A stretch of DNA of 64,000 nt from Longispora sp040681875 (lineage in GTDB: Bacteria; Actinomycetota; Actinomycetes; Mycobacteriales; Micromonosporaceae). A program made the translations under genes and the position numbers. Each line of letters starts with the position of its first letter. The stretch's first letter is position 1. The stretch lies in the NCBI RefSeq assembly GCF_040681875.1, contig NZ_JBFAZP010000010.1, positions 305,251 to 369,250 of the forward strand, read 5' to 3'. Below are positions 20,059-28,702 of this stretch, one piece after another. Under the pieces are notes generated by a model that did not search any database, was not told the DNA's origin, and was given only the letters and a program-made list of their open reading frames with translations.

Positions 20059-20160
20059 CGCAGTTGCTCCAGGACCCCTGACAACCCTGGAGCCGCTGGT
20101 GAGGGGCGTGGCCGTGAACTACGGCGCGCCCCTCCGGCATGTCCGCCCTCACCCACTGGG

Positions 20161-21429
20161 ATGCCCGTGCGTCGTACCCATGTCGTCGTCGTTCTTGTTC
20201 TCGCCCTTGTTCTGGGCGCGGGCGGGGCGGTGCTCGGCGCGCGTGCCGCACCCGGCACCGGCTTCCTGCCGGCGACGGATCCCGCGACCCGGGACGCCGC
20301 GTTCACGGCGCTCCTGGACCGCCGGGCGAAGGCGGTGCGCGACCACGACCTCGACGGCTACCTCGCCGACGTCGATCGGGCCCGGCCCGGACTCGTCGCG
20401 GCGGAGACCCGCACCTTCCGGAATCTGACCGCGCTGCCGCTGACGGTGTTCACCTACACCCTGGCGAAGGCCCGGTACGAGCCGAAGGGGCGGGCCCACC
20501 CGGACAGGGTCGTCCTGCCCGGCGTCACGGTCCGGCACCGGATCGCCGGCGTCGACACCGCGGACGTCGCCACCCCCTACGTGCCGATCCTGGCGTGGAC
20601 GGGCGGACGGTGGGCACTGGCCGGCGAGGCGACCGGGGCGGACGTCGACACGACCCTGCCGTTCGGGACGGGCACCCAACCCTGGCAGGGCGGGCCGATC
20701 GCGGTGCGCGGCACGGCCCGCGGCGTCCTCGTGCACTCCCCGCAGGACGCGGGGCAGGCCGATGCGTGGGCCGGACGGATCGAGTCCGCTCTCGACACGG
20801 TGCTGAAATTCCGACCGAACGGCTGGTCGGGACGCGTGTTCGTCGTCGCCGTGCGGGACCGGAAGATCTTCGACGGGTACCTGGGGGCCGAGGCCGCCAG
20901 GGTCGGTGCCCTCGCCGCCGCCCAGTTTGACCGGGTTCCGGAGTGGACCCCGGGCGAGCGCGCGGGGTACGCAGGCACCGTCATCCTCGTCAACCCGGAC
21001 GAACTCGACCACCCGGACGACCAGCTCACAGCCACCATCACGCACGAGTTCACCCACGCGGCCATGAACCCCGTGACCACCGGTGCGACCCCGCGCTGGC
21101 TGGTGGAGGGGACAGCGGTCTACGTGGAGTTCGGCGATGATGTGCTGGGTGGGACGTACGCGAAGGAGCACCTCTCCACAGCGGACCTGTCCCGCCTGCC
21201 CGCCGATGACACCTTCTACGAGACCGTCGAGAACTACGACCTGTCCCTGTTGGCCTGCAAGCTGATCGCGACGAGATACGGCGAACGCGGCCTCGTCGCA
21301 CTGTACGAATGGTTCGCGAAGAACACCGGAACGGCCGACCAGGGCTTCAGGGAGGTGCTGGGAATCTCCCTGGCAGACTTCACGGCCCAGTGGCACAACG
21401 TGGTCCAGGACACCGTCGCGGCAGGCTGA
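20161..21429 (+). CDS. secreted gluzincin-type metallopeptidase-like protein (paralogue 1)
   Basis: 422 aa. An N-terminal signal or signal-anchor (about residues 7-30, VVVVLVLALVLGAGGAVLG) is followed by an NTF2-like segment (LLDRRAKAVRDHDLDGYLADVD) and a C-terminal zinc-peptidase core. HEFTH is at residues 294-298 and the downstream EGTAVYVEF supplies the probable third ligand, a gluzincin pattern. The substrate is unknown. It is followed after 31 bp by a longer paralogue with the same domain order. It could be catalytically active, as all expected ligands are present. Confidence 0.72.
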   Translation: MPVRRTHVVVVLVLALVLGAGGAVLGARAAPGTGFLPATDPATRDAAFTALLDRRAKAVRDHDLDGYLADVDRARPGLVAAETRTFRNLTALPLTVFTYTLAKARYEPKGRAHPDRVVLPGVTVRHRIAGVDTADVATPYVPILAWTGGRWALAGEATGADVDTTLPFGTGTQPWQGGPIAVRGTARGVLVHSPQDAGQADAWAGRIESALDTVLKFRPNGWSGRVFVVAVRDRKIFDGYLGAEAARVGALAAAQFDRVPEWTPGERAGYAGTVILVNPDELDHPDDQLTATITHEFTHAAMNPVTTGATPRWLVEGTAVYVEFGDDVLGGTYAKEHLSTADLSRLPADDTFYETVENYDLSLLACKLIATRYGERGLVALYEWFAKNTGTADQGFREVLGISLADFTAQWHNVVQDTVAAG

Positions 21430-21460
21430 CCTGCCACCCCTCACACCGATAGGCCCCAGC

Positions 21461-23176
21461 ATGAGTGACTCCCCCGCGCCCGGTCTCGGACCGGTCAACG
21501 GCCCCTACCGGGCAGGGCAGGGCCAGGACGTGCCCACCGCACCGCTGGACCAGGGATGGCAGCGGCCGCAGGAGGGGCAGGCCCAGGCCGCCTGGCAGGT
21601 ACAGCCCGAGCAGCAGCCCGGTCAGCCGGCGCCCGTGTGGCAGCCGCAGGCCGGTGGGCAGCCCCTGTCGGGCTCGCCGAACCACCCGGTCTGGCAGGCC
21701 CAGCCCGGAGCGGGGCCCGGTTGGCAGCCCCAGCCGGGTGGCCCCGCCGCGCCCGGTGGCCCGGCCCAGCCCGGCTCGCAGGCACCGTTCGCCTGGCAGC
21801 CGCAGCCCGGTTGGCAGCCGACGCCGCCGAGGCCGAGCCGCGCGCCGCTGGTGCTGACGGTCATCGGCCTGGTCCTCGCGCTGCTGTTCGCCGGGTCGGG
21901 CGTCGCGGCCGCGGGCGTCAAGATTGCCACGGACCGGAAGAACGCCCCCGCCGGCAGCCTGTACCTGTCCGGGGTCGTCAAGGCGGAGCGGGACAAGGCC
22001 GTCACCGAACTGCTCGCCCGCCGCGCGAAGGCCGTCAAGGACAAGAACAAGGACGCGTTCCTCGCCGACATCGACAAGTCCCAGCCGGGGCTGCTCGAGG
22101 CACAGACGAAGCAGTACGAGAACCTGGTCAAGATGCCGTTCTCGTCCTTCAGCTACTCGATGGAGACCGCCCGGTACTACCTGTCGGCGAAGCCGGAGCT
22201 CACGGCGAAGTACCGCAAGATCGTGTACCTGCCGGCGGTGTCCACGAAGTTCAAGATCGCGGGCGTGGACTCGGTCGAGACGGCCACCCCGTACGTGCCG
22301 ATCTTCGGGCGGGTCGGCGAGCAGTGGATGCTCGTCGGCGAGGCCAAGCCCGGTGACCTGGACATGGCCATGCCGCCGGGCTTCGGTACCCAGCCCTGGC
22401 AGCAGGACCCGATCTCGGTCCGGGTCACCGCCAACGCCGTGCTCGTCTACTCCCCGGCCGACGAGGACCGGGCCGGCGGCTGGTCGAACCTGATCGAGGA
22501 CTCGATCCGCGAGGTGAAGAAGTTCCGCCCGGACGGCTGGCCCGGCAAGGTATACGCCATCGCGGTGCGGGACAAGAAGCTCTACGACGAGTACTGGGGC
22601 AAGGGCAAGGGCGACAAGTTCTCCGCCTTCGCCACCACCCGGCAGGACCGGATCCCCTCGTGGAGCGCGAACCCCGGCACCCCGGCGGAGGAATCCGGCC
22701 CCCTGGTCATGATGAACCCCGGATCGCTGGAGAAGGGTGACAGCCGGATCGAGGCGATCATGGTGCACGAGGTCACCCACGTGGCCATGCAGCCGGTCGA
22801 CAAGGGCTTCACCCCGAGCTGGATCGTGGAGGGCACGGCCGAGTTCGTCGAGAGCGGCATGAAGACGAACATGCAGATCCGGCCGGACTGGGCCAAGGAG
22901 CACCTGGTCGGCAAGAACCTCGACGAGCTGCCCTGGGCCCGCACCTTCTACGACGACGACGGGGAGAACTACACCCTCGCGTGGCTGGCCTGCATGATGA
23001 TCGCGGACCGGTACGGCAAGGACAAGCTGCTCAAGCTCAACGTCGTGTTCGCCGACGTGAAGGACACGAGCTACGAGACGCGGGACAAGGCCATGCGGGA
23101 CACGCTCGGGGTGTCGCTGGCCGAGTTCACCGGGCTGTGGCGCACCGAGGTGAAACGCTCCATCAACGGGGGCTGA
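21461..23176 (+). CDS. membrane-anchored gluzincin-type metallopeptidase-like protein with Pro/Gln/Trp-rich N-terminus (paralogue 2)
   Basis: 571 aa. Residues 1-125 are a disordered cytoplasmic stretch rich in Pro, Gln, Gly and Trp, with recurring WQPQPG-type units. One transmembrane helix follows (about residues 128-150). The extracellular part then repeats the architecture of the gene upstream: LLARRAKAVKDKNKDAFLADID, TPYVPIF, RPDGWPGKVYAIAVRD, and a zinc site HEVTH at 436-440 with EGTAEFVES. The two genes are a tandem duplication, with the second gaining the N-terminal tail. Downstream are two convergent TetR genes. Confidence 0.72.
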   Translation: MSDSPAPGLGPVNGPYRAGQGQDVPTAPLDQGWQRPQEGQAQAAWQVQPEQQPGQPAPVWQPQAGGQPLSGSPNHPVWQAQPGAGPGWQPQPGGPAAPGGPAQPGSQAPFAWQPQPGWQPTPPRPSRAPLVLTVIGLVLALLFAGSGVAAAGVKIATDRKNAPAGSLYLSGVVKAERDKAVTELLARRAKAVKDKNKDAFLADIDKSQPGLLEAQTKQYENLVKMPFSSFSYSMETARYYLSAKPELTAKYRKIVYLPAVSTKFKIAGVDSVETATPYVPIFGRVGEQWMLVGEAKPGDLDMAMPPGFGTQPWQQDPISVRVTANAVLVYSPADEDRAGGWSNLIEDSIREVKKFRPDGWPGKVYAIAVRDKKLYDEYWGKGKGDKFSAFATTRQDRIPSWSANPGTPAEESGPLVMMNPGSLEKGDSRIEAIMVHEVTHVAMQPVDKGFTPSWIVEGTAEFVESGMKTNMQIRPDWAKEHLVGKNLDELPWARTFYDDDGENYTLAWLACMMIADRYGKDKLLKLNVVFADVKDTSYETRDKAMRDTLGVSLAEFTGLWRTEVKRSINGG

Positions 23177-23220
23177 GGCCGACGCCGGGCGGGTCGGTGA
23201 GGCCCGAGCTGTCGGGCGGA

Positions 23221-23826
23221 TCAGCGTGGTGCGAGGCCCGAGATCAGGGTCTCGAAGCTCTCCCGGCACAGGTCGTCCAGCGTCTGGCCCGCCGCGCCCC
23301 GCCCGGCGTGCCAGACGCTGAGTGCCGCCTGGACCGAACCCATGGCCGCCACGGCCACCAGCTGCGGGTACAGGTCGTCGACGTCCTGCCCGCCGTGCCG
23401 GGCCGCGTACTCGGCCACCACGTCCGTCAGCTCCGCGAACACCGCGTAGTAGGAGCCCAGCAGGGCCGGCTGGCGGGCCATCAGGTCCAGGCGCGCGCCG
23501 ATCTGGCGCTGCTGCTCCTCGTCGTTGAGCCGGAGGGCCTCCAGGGCGTGCCGGACCGCCTCGATCGCCGGTTCGTCGGCCGGGCGGGCCTCGAAGCCGG
23601 CCCGGAGCCGGACCGCGATGTCGTGCCCGACGTCGCCGAAGAGGACGTGCTGCTTGGACGAGAAGTACCGGAAGAAGGTCCGCACCGCCACGTCGGCCGC
23701 CTCGGCGATGTCCTCGACCGTGGTCTGCTCGTAGCCGCGCTCGGCGAACAGCCGCAGTGCCGCGTTCTCCAGGGCGACCCTGGTCTCCCGTTTCCTGCGT
23801 TCCCGGCGTCCCGGTTCGGTCGTCAC
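23221..23826 (-). CDS. TetR family transcriptional regulator
   Basis: 201 aa. The N-terminal HTH (ALRLFAERGYEQTTVEDIAEAADVAVRTFFRYFSSKQ, read as a block) is typical, and the C-terminal domain is helical and diverse. RTFFRYF is the recognition-helix region. The start at GTG 23826 is the best fit to the family N-terminus. It lies 8 bp from the next TetR gene on the same strand, so the two may be co-transcribed. The ligand and targets are unknown. Confidence 0.85.
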   Translation of the reverse strand: MTTEPGRRERRKRETRVALENAALRLFAERGYEQTTVEDIAEAADVAVRTFFRYFSSKQHVLFGDVGHDIAVRLRAGFEARPADEPAIEAVRHALEALRLNDEEQQRQIGARLDLMARQPALLGSYYAVFAELTDVVAEYAARHGGQDVDDLYPQLVAVAAMGSVQAALSVWHAGRGAAGQTLDDLCRESFETLISGLAPR

Positions 23827-23834
23827 GGGGGGCT

Positions 23835-24524
23835 CTAGGCCTGGACCGGGGGTGCCGGGTTCTGTGTCCGGTCGGGGTCCGGCCGGGCCTGGCCGGGGTG
23901 CTGCGGGGTCCGGTCGGCGTCGGGCGGGGTCTGGCCCAGGTTCTGTGCTGGGGCCGCCAGTGCGGTGACGGCCTCGCGCAGGGTGGCCCGGATCCGCTCG
24001 GCGTCGTCGAGGTAGCCGCCGACAAGGGCGCCGTCGCGGAGCAGCATCAGCGCGCCGGCCGTGGCCTGCGGGGCCGGGTGGCCCGCGCTCTCCAGCCGGG
24101 TGGCCAGGGCGTCGCGGAACCAGCTCCGGTGCGCGTCGATGGCGGCCCGGACCGGGTGCTCCGGGTCCGGGTACTCGGCGGCGGCGTTGATGAACGGGCA
24201 GCCCCGGAACTGCGGCCCACACGTCATGGCGCCCAGGTCGGCGAAGATCGCGTCGAGTGCCGCGTCGGGGGCCAGCGCGTCCGTGCCGTCCACAGCGGAC
24301 CGGATCGCGAGGTCCTCGCCCCGCACGTACGCCAGGACCAGGTCGTCCTTGGTGGGGAAGTGCCGGTAGAAGGTCGCCTTGGTGACCGAGGCCTCGGAGG
24401 TCAGGCGGTCGACCCCGACGGCGTGGATGCCCTCGGCGTAGAAGAGCCGGGCGGCGGTGGCCACGAGCCGGTCGCGTGGCTGCGCCGGCTGTTCGGCGGC
24501 CGGGTTCGCTGTGTCCACGGCCAC
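23835..24524 (-). CDS. TetR family transcriptional regulator, likely repressor of the divergent hydrolase
   Basis: 229 aa. The HTH lies at residues 20-65 (ARLFYAEGIHAVGVDRLTSEASVTKATFYRHF, read as a block). CGPQFRGCPFINAAAEYPDPEHPVR is a ligand-domain motif common in small TetR repressors. The C-terminal 30 residues are a low-complexity tail of Pro, Gln, Asp and Arg. A perfect 22-bp palindrome lies in the divergent promoter towards the alpha/beta hydrolase and is the probable operator. Confidence 0.87.
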   Translation of the reverse strand: MAVDTANPAAEQPAQPRDRLVATAARLFYAEGIHAVGVDRLTSEASVTKATFYRHFPTKDDLVLAYVRGEDLAIRSAVDGTDALAPDAALDAIFADLGAMTCGPQFRGCPFINAAAEYPDPEHPVRAAIDAHRSWFRDALATRLESAGHPAPQATAGALMLLRDGALVGGYLDDAERIRATLREAVTALAAPAQNLGQTPPDADRTPQHPGQARPDPDRTQNPAPPVQA

Positions 24525-24590
24525 ACGTTAACAGCCCGTTCACGCACCGTGTTGACGCTGGGCGCCCCCGGAGCTATCTTGATCAACCAG

Positions 24591-24612
24591 AGAGACAGAA
24601 CGTTCTGTCTCT
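24591..24612. promoter_or_regulatory. perfect 22-bp palindrome, likely TetR operator
   Basis: Half-site AGAGACAGAAC followed directly by its exact reverse complement. It lies 21 bp upstream of the hydrolase ATG, between that gene and the divergent TetR gene. The position just before the start would block transcription initiation. Confidence 0.8.
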
Positions 24613-24633
24613 CCATGAGAATGGAGTGGCCCG

Positions 24634-25488
24634 ATGACGGACACCAACGTCGTGAACCTCTCCCGCCGGCGGGTCCTGGTCGGGTCCGGCCTGGCCGCCA
24701 CGGCCCTGACCCTGGGAGCGACCATGAACCCCACCGAAGCCTCCGCCGACACCGCCGCCACCGAGGGCCACCGCCCCAAGCCGACCGTCGTGCTCGTGCA
24801 CGGCGCGTTCGCCGACGCCAGCGGCTGGAAGGGCGTGATCGGCGAGCTGACCCGCGCCGGACACGACGTCCTCGCGCCCGCGAACCCGCTGCGGAGCCTG
24901 GCCGGCGACGCGGCGTACATCGCCAGCGTGGTCAACGCCGTCCCCGGGCCGGTCATCCTCGTCGGGCACTCCTACGGCGGCGCGGTCATCACCAACGCCG
25001 CGCGCAGCACGCCCAACGTGAAGGCCCTCGTCTACGTCGCCGCCTTCGGGCTCGCCAAGGACGAGAGCCTGGCCGGGATCAGCGCGAGCTACCCGGAGAC
25101 GCCGCTCGCGAAGGCCGTCCGGCCGCAGCCGTACCCGTTGGCGGACGGGACCGCCGGGACGGACCTGTACATCGACCGGGCGTCGTTCAAGAGCGTGTTC
25201 GCCCAGGACGTCCCCTCCAAGGACAACGCGATCTACGCGGCCACCCAGCGCCCGCTCTCGGCCGCCGCGTTCACCGAGGCGTCCGGCGAGCCGGCGTGGA
25301 AGACGCTGCCCAGCTTCTACCAGGTGTCCCGCAACGACCGCTGCATCCACCCGGACGCGCAGCGCTTCTTCGCCAAGAGGATGGGCGCGAAGAAGACCAT
25401 CGAACTGGACAGCTCGCACGCCTCGCTCGTCTCGCACCCCGACGAGATCGCCGACCTGATCCGCCTCGCGGCCCGGACCACGGCCTGA
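24634..25488 (+). CDS. Tat-exported alpha/beta hydrolase
   Basis: 284 aa. A twin-arginine signal (SRRRVLVGSGLAATALTLGA, residues 10-29) targets it for export. The alpha/beta-hydrolase core has VLVHGAFADASGWKGV (oxyanion loop), the nucleophile elbow GHSYGG with Ser at about residue 113, and a late His in SSHASLVSHP. Family members are esterases or haloperoxidase-like hydrolases; the substrate is unknown. Expression is probably controlled by the divergent TetR through the palindrome just upstream. Confidence 0.88.
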   Translation: MTDTNVVNLSRRRVLVGSGLAATALTLGATMNPTEASADTAATEGHRPKPTVVLVHGAFADASGWKGVIGELTRAGHDVLAPANPLRSLAGDAAYIASVVNAVPGPVILVGHSYGGAVITNAARSTPNVKALVYVAAFGLAKDESLAGISASYPETPLAKAVRPQPYPLADGTAGTDLYIDRASFKSVFAQDVPSKDNAIYAATQRPLSAAAFTEASGEPAWKTLPSFYQVSRNDRCIHPDAQRFFAKRMGAKKTIELDSSHASLVSHPDEIADLIRLAARTTA

Positions 25489-25781
25489 TCGTCACCTCCG
25501 ACGGGGGAGCGGGCACACCCCGTCACTCCCGGCGGAGGGCGCGGACGCGACCGGCAGGGGCGCTGGCTCGACGCCAGCCTCGGGCGGGGGCCGCCTGACC
25601 GTCACTCTCCGGTAGGGGCCGGCCCCGGCGGGAACGCCGCTGGGGCCGGAGCGGCTCCCTTCCGTACCCCGAAAGGAGGTTTGGGGTCTCGAAGGTGGAT
25701 TGTGTCGGGCCCCCAAACTGGGCGACCGGCCCTGTAGGCTCACCCTCAGCGATTACGCCGCTACCGGTGGGGGAGGCCGAT

Positions 25782-26303
25782 ATGCGTGCGAACCTGCTGG
25801 GGACGCTTGCGGTTCTCGCCGTGCTCGCGTCCCTCGCTTTCGGACTACCCGCCATCAACCGGGCACTGCCCGCCGACCGGCCGCTACCCGCCGGGCAGGA
25901 ACTCGCCATCGGCCAGGGGGTCGCCATCACCCCGCCCGTCGGCGCCCGGGTCGACGTGACCCGGACCCTGCCCAACCGGGGCGTGCTCGCCCTCGTCCTG
26001 CACGGGCTCGACTTCCGTGCCGAGGTCAAGGCCACCACCAGCGACCTCGACGAACTCGCCAACCGGCTCCGGACCCGGGTGCAGAACCAGCGCGGGGTCC
26101 AGGTCACCGGCGACCTGCGCGAGGTGCGCACCGACGCGGGGGTGCGCGGCCTGCGCGGCACCTTCTCCTCCACCGGCCGGGACGGCATCTACGCCGCCTA
26201 CGTCGCCAACGGGATCGGCGTGCAGATCACCGTCAGCGGCACGGCCCTCGCCGAACAGGTCGACGCCGTGGAACAGAGCCTCGCCGGGCTGAGGTTCGGG
26301 TGA
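25782..26303 (+). CDS. hypothetical secreted or anchored protein, paired with PrsW-like gene
   Basis: 173 aa. One N-terminal hydrophobic segment (LLGTLAVLAVLASLAFGL) is a signal peptide or anchor. The rest is an extracytoplasmic alpha/beta domain without known catalytic motif (GQGVAITPPVGARVDVTR, TSDLDELANRLRTRVQ). GGGGGAGG precedes ATG 25782. Its TGA overlaps the GTG of the PrsW-family gene, so the two products are co-translated and may work together, for example as a sensor or substrate for the protease. This is inference. Confidence 0.7.
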   Translation: MRANLLGTLAVLAVLASLAFGLPAINRALPADRPLPAGQELAIGQGVAITPPVGARVDVTRTLPNRGVLALVLHGLDFRAEVKATTSDLDELANRLRTRVQNQRGVQVTGDLREVRTDAGVRGLRGTFSSTGRDGIYAAYVANGIGVQITVSGTALAEQVDAVEQSLAGLRFG

Positions 26304-27631
26304 CCGCCGCCGTCCGGCCCATGCAGAGCGGGCAACGACGCCTCACCTGGCGCAGCCCGGCGCTCTGGCTGACCGTGGCCGTCATCGGGTACGGGGCCTG
26401 GCAGATCGGCCGGTTCGGCTACCCGAACTTCGTCAACTACCCGCGCGCCGCAGCCCTGGCCGTGGTGCTCTTCGGGCTGTACGCCATCCCGTACACCCTG
26501 CTGGTCACCGGCCTCGACTACCTCGAACCCGAACCCGTCTCCCTGATCGGTACGGCCCTGGCCTGGGGCGGACTCGTCGCCACCGCCGTCGGGGTCAGCG
26601 GCGGCCAGGCGTTGCAGGGCATCCTGGCCAAGGTCATCTCGCCCGCGTTCTCCGACCAGTGGTCCCCGGCCATCGTCGGCCCCACCATCGAGGAACCCGC
26701 GAAGCTGCTCGGCGTGATCATGATCGTGCTGCTCGCCAAGGGCCAGCTCAACAGCGTCGTCGACGGCGTCGTGTACGGCGCGTTCGTCGGCCTCGGCTTC
26801 CAGCTCGTCGAGAACTTCATGTACGCCATGTACGCCGTCGCCATCTCCGGCAACGGGGACACCGTGTCCCCCGTGATCGCGACGTTCCTGGTCCGGGGCT
26901 TCCTGTCCGGCCTGTGGAGCCACACCATGTTCACCGCCCTCGCAGGGGCGGGCGTCGGCTACGCGCTCGTCGCCGTCCGCCGGCCCTGGTGGCGCCGGCT
27001 CGGCATCGCCGCCCTCGCGTTCCTCGGCGCCTGGGGCCTGCACTTCATCTGGAACTCGCCCCTGCTGATCAACGGCTTCGGCGGCGGCCTCGGCGGCATC
27101 GCGGCCATCCTGCTCGTCAAGGGACTGCCCGGGCTGCTGCTCGTCCTGCTCCTGGTCGGCGCGGCCAAACGCAGCGAGGCCAGGTACTACTCCGAGACCC
27201 TCACCAAGCTCGACGACCCGGGGCTCGCCACCGCCGGGGAGATCGACACACTGTGCCACGCGCGGAAGCGGCACGCGGCCCGGCGGCACGCGAAGGCGCG
27301 GGCCGGGCTCAAGGCACGGCTGCTGGTGCGGCGGTTGCAGATGTCGCAGGCCAAGTTGGCGGTGGCGATCAGCCGGGCGCAGGGGAACCCCGCCGGGACG
27401 GTCTACGACGTCGCCGGGCGGTTCCGGGATCCCGTCGCGGTGGTGGAGCGCCGGGAGCAGGAGGTGCGGATGCTGCGGGGGAGGCTGCTCGGGCTGGGGA
27501 TCTCGGACGCGGCGGCGCCCACCGAGGTGCGGCACCGGGTGCACTGGAACGGGTTGTTGTTCCGGGTGGTGCTGGTGGTGGCGGGGGCGATTCTGTTGGC
27601 TGTGGTGATCCGGAGGCTGGGCGGGGGCTGA
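26300..27631 (+). CDS. PrsW family intramembrane metalloprotease
   Basis: 443 aa, polytopic membrane protein with about eight hydrophobic segments in residues 20-290. Conserved glutamates occur in GPTIEEPAKLLGVIM (near residue 131), the Glu of LGFQLVENFMYA follows, and a membrane His sits in GLWSHTMFTALAG; these are the PrsW signature. Bacillus PrsW cuts an anti-sigma factor; the target here is unknown. The C-terminal 120 residues are cytoplasmic and basic with a final helix. It starts at GTG 26300, overlapping the upstream stop by 4 nt. Confidence 0.85.
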   Translation: MTAAVRPMQSGQRRLTWRSPALWLTVAVIGYGAWQIGRFGYPNFVNYPRAAALAVVLFGLYAIPYTLLVTGLDYLEPEPVSLIGTALAWGGLVATAVGVSGGQALQGILAKVISPAFSDQWSPAIVGPTIEEPAKLLGVIMIVLLAKGQLNSVVDGVVYGAFVGLGFQLVENFMYAMYAVAISGNGDTVSPVIATFLVRGFLSGLWSHTMFTALAGAGVGYALVAVRRPWWRRLGIAALAFLGAWGLHFIWNSPLLINGFGGGLGGIAAILLVKGLPGLLLVLLLVGAAKRSEARYYSETLTKLDDPGLATAGEIDTLCHARKRHAARRHAKARAGLKARLLVRRLQMSQAKLAVAISRAQGNPAGTVYDVAGRFRDPVAVVERREQEVRMLRGRLLGLGISDAAAPTEVRHRVHWNGLLFRVVLVVAGAILLAVVIRRLGGG

Positions 27632-27853
27632 GTGGGCCCGGCGCGCAGCGCCGGGCCGGGTCGGGCGGCGGGTCGCGCGTCCTGGGGGCTGGGGGCTGGG
27701 GTCGGGCGGGTCGGGCGGTGGGCTCTGCGACCCGAGGGCCGGGGCTGGGCGGGCGACCCCGGAGCTGAGGGCTGGGGGCCTCCCGGGACACCGATCGGGC
27801 ACGGTGGCGGGGCTCATGGCGCGACCCCATGCCGGCCGGGCAGAATCGGCCCC
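27632..27853. other. GC-rich intergenic spacer
   Basis: About 220 bp of G-rich, imperfectly repetitive DNA (multiple GGGGCTGGGG and TCGGGCGG units) between the PrsW gene and the dehydrogenase. I see no gene, and only a weak CGGCGCGCAGCGCCG hairpin right after the PrsW stop. Confidence 0.5.
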
Positions 27854-28702
27854 ATGCTGGAACGCTTCGTGGTGATCGGGGCCGGGACGATGGGCGCGGG
27901 AATCGCGTACGTCGCCGCCGGGGCCGGGTACGTCGTCTCACTGGTCGAGCCCGACCCCGACCGGGGGCCCGCCGCCGTCGCCGGACTGCGGGACCTGTGG
28001 GCCAAGGCGGTCGCCCGGGGCAAACTGTCCCAGCCCGCGGCCGACGGGGCCGCCGAACGGCTGCACCTGGTCCGGTCCCTGGACGAGATCGCCGCCAACC
28101 CGGACGTGGTCGTCGAGGCCGTCCCCGAGCGCCTGGAGCTCAAGCGGTCCGTGCTGGCCGCCGCCGCCGCGCTCAAGCCCGGACTGCTCGCCACCAACAC
28201 GTCCTCCATCGCGATCTCCACGCTCGCCGAAGGCCTGCCCGACCCGTCCGTGCTGTGCGGCCTGCACTTCTTCAACCCGGTGTTCGCGATGCCGCTGCTG
28301 GAGATCGTGATCGCCGACGAGACCTCCGACGACGCCCGGTCCCGGGCGCTGATCGTGGCCGAGCGACTCGGCAAGGACCCGGTCGTCGTCCGCGACCTGC
28401 CCGGCTTCGCCACCTCCCGGCTCGGGGTCATGCTCGGCCTGGAGGCGATCCGGATGCTCGAGGACGGCGTCGCCAGTGCCGCCGACATCGACAAGGCCAT
28501 GAAACTCGGCTACAAGCACCCGATGGGGCCGCTGGAGCTGACCGACGTCGTCGGGCTCGACGTCCGCCTCGACATCGCGCGCACGTTGCAGGCCGCGTAC
28601 GGGGACCGGTTCGCGCCGCCGCAGTTGCTCATCGACATGGTGGCGGCCGGCAAGCTCGGCAAGAAGACCGGCGAGGGGTTCCACACGTGGCCAGCCTCCT
28701 GA
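27854..28702 (+). CDS. 3-hydroxyacyl-CoA (3-hydroxybutyryl-CoA) dehydrogenase
   Basis: 282 aa. It oxidises L-3-hydroxyacyl-CoA with NAD in beta-oxidation or a butanoate-type route. The Rossmann GAGTMG is at residues 9-14. Catalytic-domain motifs LHFFNPV and the late KLGKKTGEGFH are present. Length matches the single-domain 3-hydroxybutyryl-CoA dehydrogenases. The stop lies inside the start of the next gene (16-nt overlap), so this is the first gene of a three-gene acyl-CoA operon. Confidence 0.93.
   Translation: MLERFVVIGAGTMGAGIAYVAAGAGYVVSLVEPDPDRGPAAVAGLRDLWAKAVARGKLSQPAADGAAERLHLVRSLDEIAANPDVVVEAVPERLELKRSVLAAAAALKPGLLATNTSSIAISTLAEGLPDPSVLCGLHFFNPVFAMPLLEIVIADETSDDARSRALIVAERLGKDPVVVRDLPGFATSRLGVMLGLEAIRMLEDGVASAADIDKAMKLGYKHPMGPLELTDVVGLDVRLDIARTLQAAYGDRFAPPQLLIDMVAAGKLGKKTGEGFHTWPAS

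Noticed and set aside
21380..24025. An 881-aa minus-strand reading frame
   Set aside because: It overlaps the second zinc peptidase gene and both TetR genes on their coding or opposite strands; no domain.
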